Positions 24,771 through 33,014 are shown, numbered from the stretch's first letter. The stretch is DNA of 64,000 nucleotides from Streptomyces iranensis (GCF_017874715.1 NZ_JAGGLR010000038.1:16955-80954); one strand, 5' to 3'. Made by a program: numbers and translations. Notes: generated by a model not told the origin, from the letters alone.

Positions 24771-25622
24771 TCAGTGCAGGGCTTCGATGGCCTTCAGGAT
24801 CAATGCCCGCGCCTTGGCCCCGTACACGGCCATGCCGCGCAGTTGCTCGAACGCCTTCCCGTACATAGCGATCTCTGACGGCTGAGTGACGTTCACTTCG
24901 GCGGAGAGCAACTCGACGGACACCAGCGTGTCGTCGTGCACGTCGAATGTCTCCTGCGGCCACAGAACTCGCTCGCGCGTTCCGGCCGGGATGATGCCGA
25001 ACGACACCTGCGGCAGGGCCCCCGCAGTCAGCAAGTAGCCCAGTTGGGCAGCCATCGCTTCCGCGTTGCCGAGCTGGTAATAGAGCACGGCCTCCTCGAT
25101 GAGAAACACATAACGGTGTCCCGGCTCGTGGATGACCTGCGACCGCTCAAGGCGGGCCGCCGCAGCCTCCGCCCCGTCGTCGGGGACCTCAAGGAACCGG
25201 GCATTCATCGACAGCAGCGCCCTCGCGTAGCCCTCCGTCTGCAACAGGCCGGGGACCAGGACTGGCGAATAGACGCGCAGCAGTTTCGTCGACCGGTACA
25301 GCTGTGTGTAGCTGTCCTGGAGCTTGGCCAAGCCGGTCCGGACACGGCGCCGCCACTCCCGGTAGAGGGACTCGGCGTGCTGCGACGCCGCGATCAGGTC
25401 CACGACCTGGTCGGAAGCGTCTACCTCGCGGCACCACAGGCGAATATCCGTCGGTGAGGGCGGGGTGCGGGCGTTCTCGATCCTGGATGTCTTGGCGTGG
25501 TGCCAGCCGCACCGGGAGGCCAGCTCAGTAACCGTCAGTCCGGCATTTCTCCTCAGGTCGCGCAGCTGGCGCGCCACGTTCTCGCGGGCGGCTTGGGCTG
25601 AGGATGACGGTGAGATGGACAT
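24771..25622 (-). CDS. HTH regulator with DUF5753 (Scr1-type antitoxin-like)
   Basis: 283 residues. Residues 18-75 are an XRE HTH (QLRDLRRNAGLTVTELASRC, KTSRIENARTPPS). The rest is the DUF5753 effector domain (YRSTKLLRVYSPVLVPGLLQ, TEGYARALL, VLYYQLGNAEAMAAQL, VSFGIIPAGTR). Such proteins occur in dozens of copies in Streptomyces, usually with a small DUF397 or DUF6879 partner, and are described as antitoxin-like regulators. Here the upstream co-directional partner is DUF6879, 22 bases away. Confidence 0.9.
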   Translation of the reverse strand: MSISPSSSAQAARENVARQLRDLRRNAGLTVTELASRCGWHHAKTSRIENARTPPSPTDIRLWCREVDASDQVVDLIAASQHAESLYREWRRRVRTGLAKLQDSYTQLYRSTKLLRVYSPVLVPGLLQTEGYARALLSMNARFLEVPDDGAEAAAARLERSQVIHEPGHRYVFLIEEAVLYYQLGNAEAMAAQLGYLLTAGALPQVSFGIIPAGTRERVLWPQETFDVHDDTLVSVELLSAEVNVTQPSEIAMYGKAFEQLRGMAVYGAKARALILKAIEALH

Positions 25623-25644
25623 GAACTGACCGTGGTGCTCCCTG

Positions 25645-26178
25645 TTAGTGGATCTCGTACTGGTCGTGTGGGATCGCGCGATCCCACACCGCTTCGAACG
25701 CGTCCGAGCACTGCTTGACGATGACTGGCTCGGTCCGCAACTCCATGTCCGGGTCGGCCCAATTGCCGTCTCCGCTGAAGTGGTTGAACAGAACCTGCGT
25801 CCCGTCGAAGAGCCACAGGTCTGCGCCCGGAAGCATCAGGTCGACGGCCTGTCGGCGGGGAAGCCACCGCACCTGCTCGCCTGCGGCGACGTTCACGACA
25901 GCGCCAGCATGTTCGTAGCGGATGTAGTCGGTGACCGGCTCTGACACGATCCGGGCCCGGCGCACGACGAGGCCACGTGCGACGGCGCGGGAGATCATGT
26001 CGGTCCACGGCGCCCAGTACTCGGAGGTCGGGTCGACGTCCCGGCGCCCGGTGGCCAGCCAGGTATTGAAGTCGTCGGCTTCGTCGCCGACGGCGTATTG
26101 GTCGCGCATCTCGAGGTGTACTGCGGAGTGCTGCGCAGCCTGGAACAGTTCGTCAAAGCTGGGCACGTTCTGCGGCAT
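25645..26178 (-). CDS. DUF6879 family protein
   Basis: 177 residues. The pattern SFDELFQAAQHSAVHLEMRD, YAVGDEADDFNTWLATG, RGLVVRRARIVSEPVTDYIR, RYEH and LWLFDGTQVLFNHFSGDG is characteristic of DUF6879, a partner family of DUF5753 regulators. No catalytic residues can be proposed. Its ATG lies inside the 3' end of the 85-residue gene (26-base overlap). The three genes form one transcription unit. Confidence 0.85.
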   Translation of the reverse strand: MPQNVPSFDELFQAAQHSAVHLEMRDQYAVGDEADDFNTWLATGRRDVDPTSEYWAPWTDMISRAVARGLVVRRARIVSEPVTDYIRYEHAGAVVNVAAGEQVRWLPRRQAVDLMLPGADLWLFDGTQVLFNHFSGDGNWADPDMELRTEPVIVKQCSDAFEAVWDRAIPHDQYEIH

Positions 26179-26410
26179 CGCAAGCCTCCCTCAGGACCGG
26201 GACCAGACGGGCCGGGATACGGATGACCGTTTCGTGCTCGGGAATACCAGGGGCGTGCCCCGGCGCCGGCGTCTGAACGCACTGGGTGCGGGTGGCGTCA
26301 TCGGCGGTGTAGCCCAGGATCACGATGTCCGCAGTCTCCTGGTCCACCCAGGCCGTGGGTGATCCGTTCTTGCCGGTGTCGGGGTCGATCCCGATGAACT
26401 GTAAGGGCAT
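26153..26410 (-). CDS. Small conserved protein of the DUF6879 cassette
   Basis: 85 residues from the ATG giving MPLQFIGIDPDTGKNG, with GGGAGA 5 bases upstream. Similar proteins (FIGIDPDT, SPTAWVDQETADIVILGY, EHETVIRIPARLVPVLREA) are frequent first genes of Streptomyces DUF6879/DUF5753 cassettes. Function unknown. It is divergent from the H-x3-C-x2-C paralog at 26635; the 224 bases between them hold no other gene. Confidence 0.75.
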   Translation of the reverse strand: MPLQFIGIDPDTGKNGSPTAWVDQETADIVILGYTADDATRTQCVQTPAPGHAPGIPEHETVIRIPARLVPVLREACDAAERAQL

Positions 26411-26634
26411 GGTCGTCTCCCGTGTCGTGCGCAGATGTGCACCAATTTCCTCCGGTGGTGTGGCCTCGTCAAGGACACGAATAAGCCTTGTAGCACGGTG
26501 GAACCTTGCACGCACATCCATGCACATCGCTGGCTGTACTGCGCATCTCACTCCTAGTGTCGCCGGGTACGCCCAAACCCCGGCGAGGCGGCGGAGCCTC
26601 CCGGGGCGCGGCCAACGCCACGAGGAGCGCCAGC

Positions 26635-26859
26635 ATGGCCACTTCCACCGCCCAGAAGGTCATCGTCCACGACGACGAGAACACCACTGCCCCGTGCGAG
26701 GCGGGCCTCCAGCTCCGCGAGGAGTGGCGCACGGTCCTGGAGCACGCCGCAGGCTGCCTGGCCTGCCGGACGCCCGGCGCCGTCTGCTCGGAGGGCGGGC
26801 GGCTGCTACGCACCTACGAGGAGGCCGTGCGCCAGACCCGGTCGGGAGGCAGCGCATGA
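26635..26859 (+). CDS. Small H-x3-C-x2-C protein, paralog of the one at 21785-21997
   Basis: 74 residues from ATG 26635, with GAGGAG upstream. The core LEHAAGCLACRTPGAVC and RLLRTYEEAVRQTR align almost residue for residue with the protein at 21785-21997, while the N-terminal 35 residues differ. The two copies flank the island on opposite strands. A metal-binding role is likely only by motif. Confidence 0.75.
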   Translation: MATSTAQKVIVHDDENTTAPCEAGLQLREEWRTVLEHAAGCLACRTPGAVCSEGGRLLRTYEEAVRQTRSGGSA

Positions 26860-26999
26860 GGCACCATCGCCAGCCTTCTGCCGCGCGGGCAGCACCGCTC
26901 GTCTTGCATGCCGCCCGGATGCACATGCCGCTCCGCGCGGTCCCCGCACTGCTGGTGCTCGGAGTCCGCCGCTGCTTCGGGAGTACTCAGGCCCCATAA
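26856..26999 (+). CDS. Possible 47-residue ORF coupled to the Cys-motif gene
   Basis: The ATG overlaps the preceding stop (ATGA). The product is Arg/His/Ala-rich (MRHHRQPSAARAAPLVL, then ARMHMPLRAVPALLVLGVRR) with two His/Met clusters. No family is recognised; coding is supported only by the overlap and the frame being open. Confidence 0.35.
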   Translation: MRHHRQPSAARAAPLVLHAARMHMPLRAVPALLVLGVRRCFGSTQAP

Positions 27000-27119
27000 A
27001 CCGGGGTGGGCTGCTGATGTTCCGGGCCCCGTACCGGACGACGGCGCCGACGGCCCGCCCTCCAAGACCCCCTGCCGGTCGATACAGCCAGGCACGGCCA
27101 CCGACAAGGCAGAGGTGAA

Positions 27120-27152
27120 GGGACTCCGGCCGAGACCGCGGGCCGGAGTCCC
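27120..27152. terminator. Hairpin terminator
   Basis: gggactccggcc (27120-27131) pairs perfectly with 27141-27152 around a 9-base loop. It is the only structure seen in the 260-base gap between the 47-residue ORF and the 42-residue ORF. Confidence 0.75.
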
Positions 27153-27259
27153 GTCCAGCAAGGCTCGCCCCGAGCTCCCGCTTGCAGGCCAGTGGCCGGG
27201 ACGAGCACCGCGCCATCGCGCGGGGACACCCCTGCGCGAGTGAACTCACCGGAGGCCCC

Positions 27260-27388
27260 ATGCGATTACAGCACGTCGTCGTCCGTCAGGACCCCGAGGA
27301 CGGCGACACCATGCCGGACACCGACGCCCCGTCACCGAGCGGCCGGACACCCGGCGACTCGGACGACGGCCGCCAGTACGCCAACTAG
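27260..27388 (+). CDS. 42-residue acidic peptide ORF
   Basis: GGAGG lies 4 bases before the ATG. The product starts MRLQHVVVRQDPEDGDTMP and is rich in Asp, Pro, Ser and Gly, with two Asp-Gly sites and the end DDGRQYAN. It precedes a 162-residue gene by 81 bases on the same strand. It could be a second small precursor-like peptide or a regulatory peptide. No family is recognised. Confidence 0.45.
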   Translation: MRLQHVVVRQDPEDGDTMPDTDAPSPSGRTPGDSDDGRQYAN

Positions 27389-27469
27389 CCGACGTACGGC
27401 GCCCGGGGCAAACGGCGACCCGCGCTCCGGAAGCGCGGGCCGCCACCCACCGCGCAGGAGGTACTCCGG

Positions 27470-27958
27470 ATGACCGTTCCGCCCCCGCCCATGCCCAGCC
27501 ACTGGCACTGCTACCGCTGGACCGGAGAGCGCCGCACCTACGACGACGAGTCCGCCCGGCGGCCACCGCACCTCGTCGTAGCGGACATCCCGCCCCAGGA
27601 GTGGACGCGGATCGCGGCGGCCAGCCCCGCCTTCATGGCAAGCGACGTGCCCCCGCTGGAGGTACCGCACTGGCTGCTCCGTCCGGCCAGAATGATCAAG
27701 GCCACGTTCGAGGCACCCGACAAAGCCGCCGCCTGGTACAGAGACCAGGTCGGCGACTTAAGCCGGTCCTTCCTCACCGACCACGACAACGACTCCTCCC
27801 GGCAGGCCGAGCGGTTCGCGGCAGCGGATGACCGGCTCGGCTGGGGCGGGGACGTCGTAGGCGGCTGGTATCTCCGTGGCACCGGATTCGCCTCGGTCCA
27901 AGTCATCGCCTGCAGCGCGAACCGCATCCGCCCGACGATCCCGTGCCCGATGGGCTGA
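27470..27958 (+). CDS. Hypothetical protein, 162 residues
   Basis: AGGAGG lies 9 bases before the ATG. The protein starts with MTVPPPPMPSHWHCYRWTGE, and shows VADIPPQEWTRIAAASPAF, an amphipathic region KATFEAPDKAAAWYRDQV, and a C-terminal SVQVIACSANRIRPT. No signal peptide or membrane segment. I do not recognise a family. It is convergent with the M20 amidohydrolase, 61 bases away. Confidence 0.65.
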   Translation: MTVPPPPMPSHWHCYRWTGERRTYDDESARRPPHLVVADIPPQEWTRIAAASPAFMASDVPPLEVPHWLLRPARMIKATFEAPDKAAAWYRDQVGDLSRSFLTDHDNDSSRQAERFAAADDRLGWGGDVVGGWYLRGTGFASVQVIACSANRIRPTIPCPMG

Positions 27959-28019
27959 CGCCTTCTCGGTGCGCCGCCGGGCGGGCGCATACCACCCGGC
28001 CGCATACCGTGCTCCAAGC

Positions 28020-29240
28020 TCAGGCGAGCAGGGCCGCGGCCGTGAACAGTTCCACGCCCACCGCGATCGCGCCCTCGTCCACGTCGAAGTCGCCCGCGTG
28101 GAGGTCGCGCCGGGTGGTGTCGCCGGCCTTGCGGACGCCGAGGCGGGCCATCGCGCCGGGCACCCGCTCCAGGTACCAGGAGAAGTCCTCGCCGCCGAGG
28201 GACTGCTCGGTGCCCTCCACCGCGTCCGCGCCCCGGCGGGCGATCATCGCGTCCCGCAGCAGTTCGGCGGAGCTCGCCTCGTTGACCACCGGCGGGACGC
28301 CGCGGATGTAGTTGATCTCCGACTTGGCGCGGTGCAGGGTGGCGATCTCGTCCACTGCGGCATGGACCAGGTCGGGCGCCTCCCGCCAGGAGGGCAGGTC
28401 CAGGCAGCGGACCGTGGCGGACAGCTCGGCGTGCTGCGGGATCACATTGCAGGCGTGGCCCGACTCCACCCGGCCCCAGGTGACGGCCAGACCCGAGCGG
28501 GCGTCCACCCGGCGGGCCAGCAGCGCGGGCACCTCGGTGATCACCTTGCCGACGGCGGTCACCAGGTCGGTGGTCAGATGGGGGCGTGCGGTGTGGCCGC
28601 CCGGCCCGTCCAGGGAGACCTCCAGCCGGTCGCAGGCCGAGGTGATCGGCCCGACCCGCAGCCCGATCCGGCCGACCTCGACCTTCGGGTCGCAGTGCAG
28701 TGCCAGGATCCGGCCGACGCCGTCCAGCACGCCCGCCTCGATCGCGTCGGCCGCGCCGCCGGGCAGCACCTCCTCGGCGGGCTGGAACAGCAGCCGCACC
28801 GGGCGCGCCAGCCGTCCCTCGCGGGCCAGCTCGGCCAGGACCAGACCGGCGCCGAGGACCACGGTGGTGTGCACATCGTGGCCGCAGGCGTGGGCACGGT
28901 CGGCGACGGTCGAGCGGTAGTCGACCGTCTTGGTGTCGGGGATGGGCAGTCCGTCGATGTCCGCGCGCAGCGCCAGCAGGGGCAGCTCCGGCGAAAAGCT
29001 GCCGCGCGGGCCGATGTCACAGATGAGACCGGTGCCGGAGGGCAGCACCCGAGGCTCGAGTCCCGCCTGCTCCAGCCGCGCCTTGATCGCGGCGGTGGTG
29101 CGGAACTCGCAGTTGCCGAGCTCGGGGTGCATATGCAAGTCGCGCCGGAAGGCGATGAGTTCGGCACGCAGCTCGTCGGGGAGCGTGCCGGGCAGCGCGG
29201 GCGCGTCGGCGGGTGTGACATCGGTCGCATCGAGGGACAT
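28020..29240 (-). CDS. M20-family amidohydrolase
   Basis: 406 residues from the ATG giving MSLDATDVT, which has AGGTGA upstream; a GTG four codons earlier is the alternative. Zinc-ligand motifs of the M20D amidohydrolases: FRRDLHMHPELGN, ACGHDVHTTVVLGA, FQPAEEVLPGGA, LHCDPKVEVG and GGEDFSWYLE. The dimerisation domain lies at about residues 190-300. The group includes hippurate, indoleacetyl-amino-acid and N-acyl-amino-acid hydrolases; the substrate cannot be fixed. No signal peptide is present. Confidence 0.9.
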   Translation of the reverse strand: MSLDATDVTPADAPALPGTLPDELRAELIAFRRDLHMHPELGNCEFRTTAAIKARLEQAGLEPRVLPSGTGLICDIGPRGSFSPELPLLALRADIDGLPIPDTKTVDYRSTVADRAHACGHDVHTTVVLGAGLVLAELAREGRLARPVRLLFQPAEEVLPGGAADAIEAGVLDGVGRILALHCDPKVEVGRIGLRVGPITSACDRLEVSLDGPGGHTARPHLTTDLVTAVGKVITEVPALLARRVDARSGLAVTWGRVESGHACNVIPQHAELSATVRCLDLPSWREAPDLVHAAVDEIATLHRAKSEINYIRGVPPVVNEASSAELLRDAMIARRGADAVEGTEQSLGGEDFSWYLERVPGAMARLGVRKAGDTTRRDLHAGDFDVDEGAIAVGVELFTAAALLA

Positions 29241-29470
29241 CAATTGCTTCACCTGAAGAAGCGTAGAACGCCAGGTGGGTCCACCGAATGTCGATCAACA
29301 AAATTTCAATCTGTTCGGGTACGCAAAAGTACCCGGCCCGCTGCATGATCCTCCTAGTCAGGGGGTATAACAGCGGTTTTTCCCGGTCGGCCGCGGGTGA
29401 GATGTGCCACACGGCCGTACGGGCGACGAGCTCAGAACCTGAGACGCCTCAGGACGCCGCGCGCCCGGTC

Positions 29471-30703
29471 TCAGGACGCCGCGACCGGTGCCGCGGGCGG
29501 TCCCGGGCTCGTCGGCGGGGCCGCGTCCCGCTGCGGGACCGCGTCTCTGGGCGGGACCGCGTCTCTGGGCGGGGCCGCGTCTTTCGGCGGGGGTGACTCC
29601 GGCTGCGGCCCCGAGCCCAGTCGGCGCACATCGCGCGCCGTCCCGGTGACCCCGGACAGGAAGCCCTGGGCGCGCGGGGAGGCGTCCCTGGTCAGCCAGG
29701 CGGGGTCCACATCGCAGACCGCGACCTGGACGCCGGTGCCCACGAGCGCGAGCGGCAGGGTGTGCACCACGGTCGAGGGGAAGCTCACGATCGTGTGGCC
29801 GATGGGGCCGCGGCGGGCTATCAGCTCGAGCGGCAGATCGGGCCGTACGATCTCAAGGCCCACCTCGGCCGAGACCCGGTGCAGCTTCTCGGCGCTCTCC
29901 CGGCGGTGGGCGAAGTAGCGGGTGGCGCCATGGGCGCGGGCCAGCGAGCCGACCGCCTCCAGATAGCGCTCCAGGTCCACCACGCCCGTCTCGACCAGGG
30001 ACGTGCCCACCAGGTCGGTGCCCCCGGTGAGCCGGGGCGGGCCGAACCGGGCGCGGGTCCAGGCGAAGTCGTTCGCGGTGATGGTGACCCCGGCGGGCGG
30101 CTCCACCGGCATCGAGCTGAAGACCTCGACCCGGCGCTTCGTACCCGGGGTGAGCCGGCGGCGCGCGGTGGCGGAGACCGGCGCGAAGACCATGTCGCGC
30201 GGCCCCTTGCTGCCGCGCCGGTGCCAGCGCACCAGGGGCTCGCCCTTGGCCAGCTGGGAGATGAACTCCATGGTGGCCGTGCCGTCGTCCACCACGACCA
30301 GGTCCTTGGCCCGGGTGAGGGTCAGCAGCAGCTGGACATAGCGGGAGAACGGATCGCCTATCACGATCCGCCCGGCCCGGCGCAGCGGTCCGCGCAGCCC
30401 GCCGATGGTCTTGATCGGCGCACCGGCCCCGCCGCGCGCGTCCTCCCAGCGCACGGCGAAGCCCTCGTCGCGCGCCAGCTCGGTCATCCGGCGCAGCTGG
30501 CCGCGGGTCATCGGATCGTGCGGGGAGAGCACCACCACGGTGAGGTCCTGGGGCGCCGTGCCCTCGGGGCCCGCGGCCGTGGCCTCGGGGCCCGTGGCGC
30601 GCCGGGCGTCGGCGTACGCCCACTCCAGCACGTTCAGCAGCTGAACCGGGCTCTCTACGAAGGCAAGCGTGGCCGGAGAGGCAAGGGGGGCAGCGGAGAC
30701 CAT
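29471..30703 (-). CDS. Polysialyltransferase-like glycosyltransferase
   Basis: 410 residues from the ATG giving MVSAAPLASPATLAFVESPV. TLAFVESPVQLLNVLEWAY at the N terminus, IVIGDPFSRYVQLLLTL, VVVDDGTATMEFI, TRYFAHRRESAEKLH and FPSTVVHTLPLAL fit the alpha-2,8-polysialyltransferase-like family (PF07388 type), with the HR and SSxxxT-like sites of sialic polymer synthases. The last 45 residues are a disordered tail of PPRDAV-like repeats. It is downstream of neuB and separated from it by a hairpin. It probably extends a Kdn-type wall polymer. Confidence 0.75.
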   Translation of the reverse strand: MVSAAPLASPATLAFVESPVQLLNVLEWAYADARRATGPEATAAGPEGTAPQDLTVVVLSPHDPMTRGQLRRMTELARDEGFAVRWEDARGGAGAPIKTIGGLRGPLRRAGRIVIGDPFSRYVQLLLTLTRAKDLVVVDDGTATMEFISQLAKGEPLVRWHRRGSKGPRDMVFAPVSATARRRLTPGTKRRVEVFSSMPVEPPAGVTITANDFAWTRARFGPPRLTGGTDLVGTSLVETGVVDLERYLEAVGSLARAHGATRYFAHRRESAEKLHRVSAEVGLEIVRPDLPLELIARRGPIGHTIVSFPSTVVHTLPLALVGTGVQVAVCDVDPAWLTRDASPRAQGFLSGVTGTARDVRRLGSGPQPESPPPKDAAPPRDAVPPRDAVPQRDAAPPTSPGPPAAPVAAS

Positions 30704-30723
30704 CGCACCGTCCAAAGGCAGGG

Positions 30724-30776
30724 CCCGGAAGCGGCGGGCAGCCCCCGACGAGTCAGGGGTGCCCGCCGCTTCCGGG
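30724..30776. terminator. Long hairpin between neuB and the polysialyltransferase-like gene
   Basis: A perfect 17-bp stem (cccggaagcggcgggca at 30724-30740, complement at 30760-30776) with a 19-base loop lies after neuB and ends about 20 bases before the next start codon. It could terminate most neuB transcripts, or act as an attenuator or leader structure for the downstream gene. Confidence 0.7.
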
Positions 30777-30819
30777 CAAGGGCCGGGCTCACCGGCCGGT
30801 GGATTCACGGCAGAGTGCC

Positions 30820-31776
30820 TCAGACCGCGGCGGGCTCGCGGTCGGCGGACTCGGACTCGGACTCGGACTCGGACGCGGACTCGGCGACGACGCCCGCGAC
30901 ACGGCGGAGCTTCTTCATCGGGCCGAGCTCGCTCTCGTAGACCTTCTTGACGCCGTCACCGAGGGACTCCTCGATGGTGCGGATGTCCCGCACCAGCCGC
31001 GTCAGGCCCTGCGGCTCGACCGAGGCGGCCTGGTCCGAGCCCCACATGGCGCGGTCGAGGGTGATGTGACGCTCGACGAACGCGGCACCGAGCGCCACGG
31101 CGGCCAGGGTGGTCTGCAGACCGGTCTCGTGGCCGGAGTAGCCGATCGGCACGTTGGGGTACTCGGCCTGCAGCGTGTTGATCACGCGCAGGTTGAGCTC
31201 CTCGGCCTTGGCCGGGTACGTGGAGGTGGCGTGGCACAGCAGGATGTTGTCGCTGCCGAGCACCTCCACCGCGTGGCGGATCTGCTTGGGGGTGGACATG
31301 CCTGTCGACAGGATGATCGTGCGGCCGGTCGCCCGCAGGGCGCGCAGCAGCTCGTCGTCGGTCAGCGAGGCGGAGGCCACCTTGTGCGCCGGGACGTCGA
31401 ACTTCTCCAGGAAGGCGACGGCCTCGGTGTCCCACGGGGAGGCGAACCAGTCGATACCGCGCTTCTTGCAGTGCTCGGAGATGGCGCGGTACTCGTCCTC
31501 GCCGAACTCCACGCGGTGGCGGTAGTCGATGTAGGTCATCCGGCCCCAGGGGGTGTCACGCTCGATGTCCCACTGGTCGCGGGGGGTGCAGATCTCCGGG
31601 GTTCGCTTCTGGAACTTGACCGCGTCACAGCCGGCCTCGGCGGCGGCGTCGATCAGCCGACACGCGTTCTCCAGGTCGCCGTTGTGGTTGATGCCGATCT
31701 CACCGGTGACGTACACCGGGTTGCCGGGGCCGGCGGTCTTCGCGCCGAGGGTGCGGAGGCGAGAGTTGGAGCTCAC
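30820..31776 (-). CDS. neuB: Nonulosonic acid synthase (NeuB family), SAF domain missing
   Basis: 318 residues from a GTG directly abutting the stop of the upstream gene, with AAAGGAA upstream. The TIM-barrel of NeuB is clear: YVTGEIGINHNGDLENACRL, DAVKFQKRTPEICTPRDQWD, YSGHETGLQTTLAAVALGA, FVERHITLDRAMWGSDQ. It condenses phosphoenolpyruvate with a hexose or hexosamine to form a nine-carbon sugar. Normal NeuB proteins (about 345 residues) end in an antifreeze-like SAF domain. Here the barrel ends at GPMKKLRRV and is followed only by a Ser-Glu repeat tail. Streptomyces walls contain Kdn polymers, so Kdn is the likely product. Confidence 0.9.
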   Translation of the reverse strand: MSSNSRLRTLGAKTAGPGNPVYVTGEIGINHNGDLENACRLIDAAAEAGCDAVKFQKRTPEICTPRDQWDIERDTPWGRMTYIDYRHRVEFGEDEYRAISEHCKKRGIDWFASPWDTEAVAFLEKFDVPAHKVASASLTDDELLRALRATGRTIILSTGMSTPKQIRHAVEVLGSDNILLCHATSTYPAKAEELNLRVINTLQAEYPNVPIGYSGHETGLQTTLAAVALGAAFVERHITLDRAMWGSDQAASVEPQGLTRLVRDIRTIEESLGDGVKKVYESELGPMKKLRRVAGVVAESASESESESESADREPAAV

Positions 31777-32976
31777 TTAAGACAGTTCCTTTCCGAGAAT
31801 CCACGAGGCGATCTCGCGGATCGCGCCGTCCCCTCCGGGGGTGGAGGTGACCGCACGTGCGGCGCCGCGCACGACGTCGTGCGCACCTGCGACCGCCACG
31901 GGCCAGCCGACGAGGCCGAAGCACGGGAGGTCGTTGACGTCGTTGCCGACGTAGAGCACGCGCTCCGGCGCGATGCCCTGCTCCTCGCACCACTGCTTCA
32001 GTGCGAGATCTTTTCGGTCGATGCCGTGGAGCACGGGGACCTGGAGTTTGCGGGCCCGTGCGGCGACGACCGGGTTCTTTTCCGTGGACAGGATCAGCAG
32101 CGCCAGCTCAGCGCGGCGCAGGGCGGCGATCCCGAGCCCGTCGCCGCGGTGCACGGCCACGAGTTCGCGTCCATCGGAGTCGACGAGCACCCGGTCGTCG
32201 GTCTGGGTGCCGTCGAAGTCGAGTACCACCGCGTCGATGTCGTCGCGGGTGGGGAGGGCGCCCGGCCGCTCGGCGTCGAACAGCGGGGCGAGCGCGCGGG
32301 CGCGGGCCAGATCGTGCGGATCGTCGATCTCCAGCACCCGGGCGGGGTCGGTGCGCACCAGGTCGGTGCGGCCGAAGAAGCGGTGCCCGGCCTTGCGGAA
32401 GCCGCGTGCGTCCATCGCGTAGGCGGCGCCGGTCTCCAGGAAGTCCTGGGGGCGGTCCTGGCGGCGCGGGCGGTACGACTTGTCGTGGTTGACCCCGTCG
32501 CCGCCGTCCCTCCCGGGGTTCTCGCCCTCGCGCCAGACGAAGCCGTGGAAGGGGGCGACGGTCAGGGCGGTGTCGGCGCCCTTCTCGGCGACCGCCGCGG
32601 CCACCCCGTCGATGTCCTCGCTGATGATGAAGGGGCTGGTGCACTGCACCAGGAGCACCACGTCCACGGTGATGCCGTGCGACGCCTCGTAGGCGTCCAT
32701 CGCGTGGATCACCGCCGCCTCGCTGGTGGCGGTGTCCCCCGCGATGTCGGTGGGCCGCTGGACGACCACCGCGCCGGCCCCGCGCGCCGCGGCCGCGATG
32801 CCGGTGTCGTCGGTGGAGACGACCACGTCCGTCACCAGTCGGCTCGCCCGGCACTCCATGACCGCGCGGGCGACCAGCGGCACGCCGCCGACGGCGGCGA
32901 GGTTCTTCGCGGGAACGCCCTTCGATCCGCCACGGGCGGGGATCACGGCGAGCACACACGGGCTCGGGGCGGTCAT
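31777..32976 (-). CDS. neuA: CMP-nonulosonate cytidylyltransferase fused to HAD phosphatase
   Basis: 399 residues, AAGGAG before the ATG. Residues 1-225 are the cytidylyltransferase: VIPARGGSKGVPAKNLAAVG (CTP loop), QRPTDIAGDTATSEAAVI and LEIDDPHDLARAR. Residues 240-399 are a KdsC-like HAD phosphatase: VVLDFDGTQTDD (nucleophile and acid Asp), LILSTEKN, GIDRKDLALKQW and YVGNDVNDLPCF. The two steps, removal of the 9-phosphate and activation with CTP, are thus on one chain. It abuts neuB with no gap. It lies 38 bases after the DUF6716 gene. Confidence 0.92.
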   Translation of the reverse strand: MTAPSPCVLAVIPARGGSKGVPAKNLAAVGGVPLVARAVMECRASRLVTDVVVSTDDTGIAAAARGAGAVVVQRPTDIAGDTATSEAAVIHAMDAYEASHGITVDVVLLVQCTSPFIISEDIDGVAAAVAEKGADTALTVAPFHGFVWREGENPGRDGGDGVNHDKSYRPRRQDRPQDFLETGAAYAMDARGFRKAGHRFFGRTDLVRTDPARVLEIDDPHDLARARALAPLFDAERPGALPTRDDIDAVVLDFDGTQTDDRVLVDSDGRELVAVHRGDGLGIAALRRAELALLILSTEKNPVVAARARKLQVPVLHGIDRKDLALKQWCEEQGIAPERVLYVGNDVNDLPCFGLVGWPVAVAGAHDVVRGAARAVTSTPGGDGAIREIASWILGKELS

Positions 32977-33014
32977 GGCGGCTCCTTCAGGGTTTTCGGA
33001 AGTGATCGAGGCCG

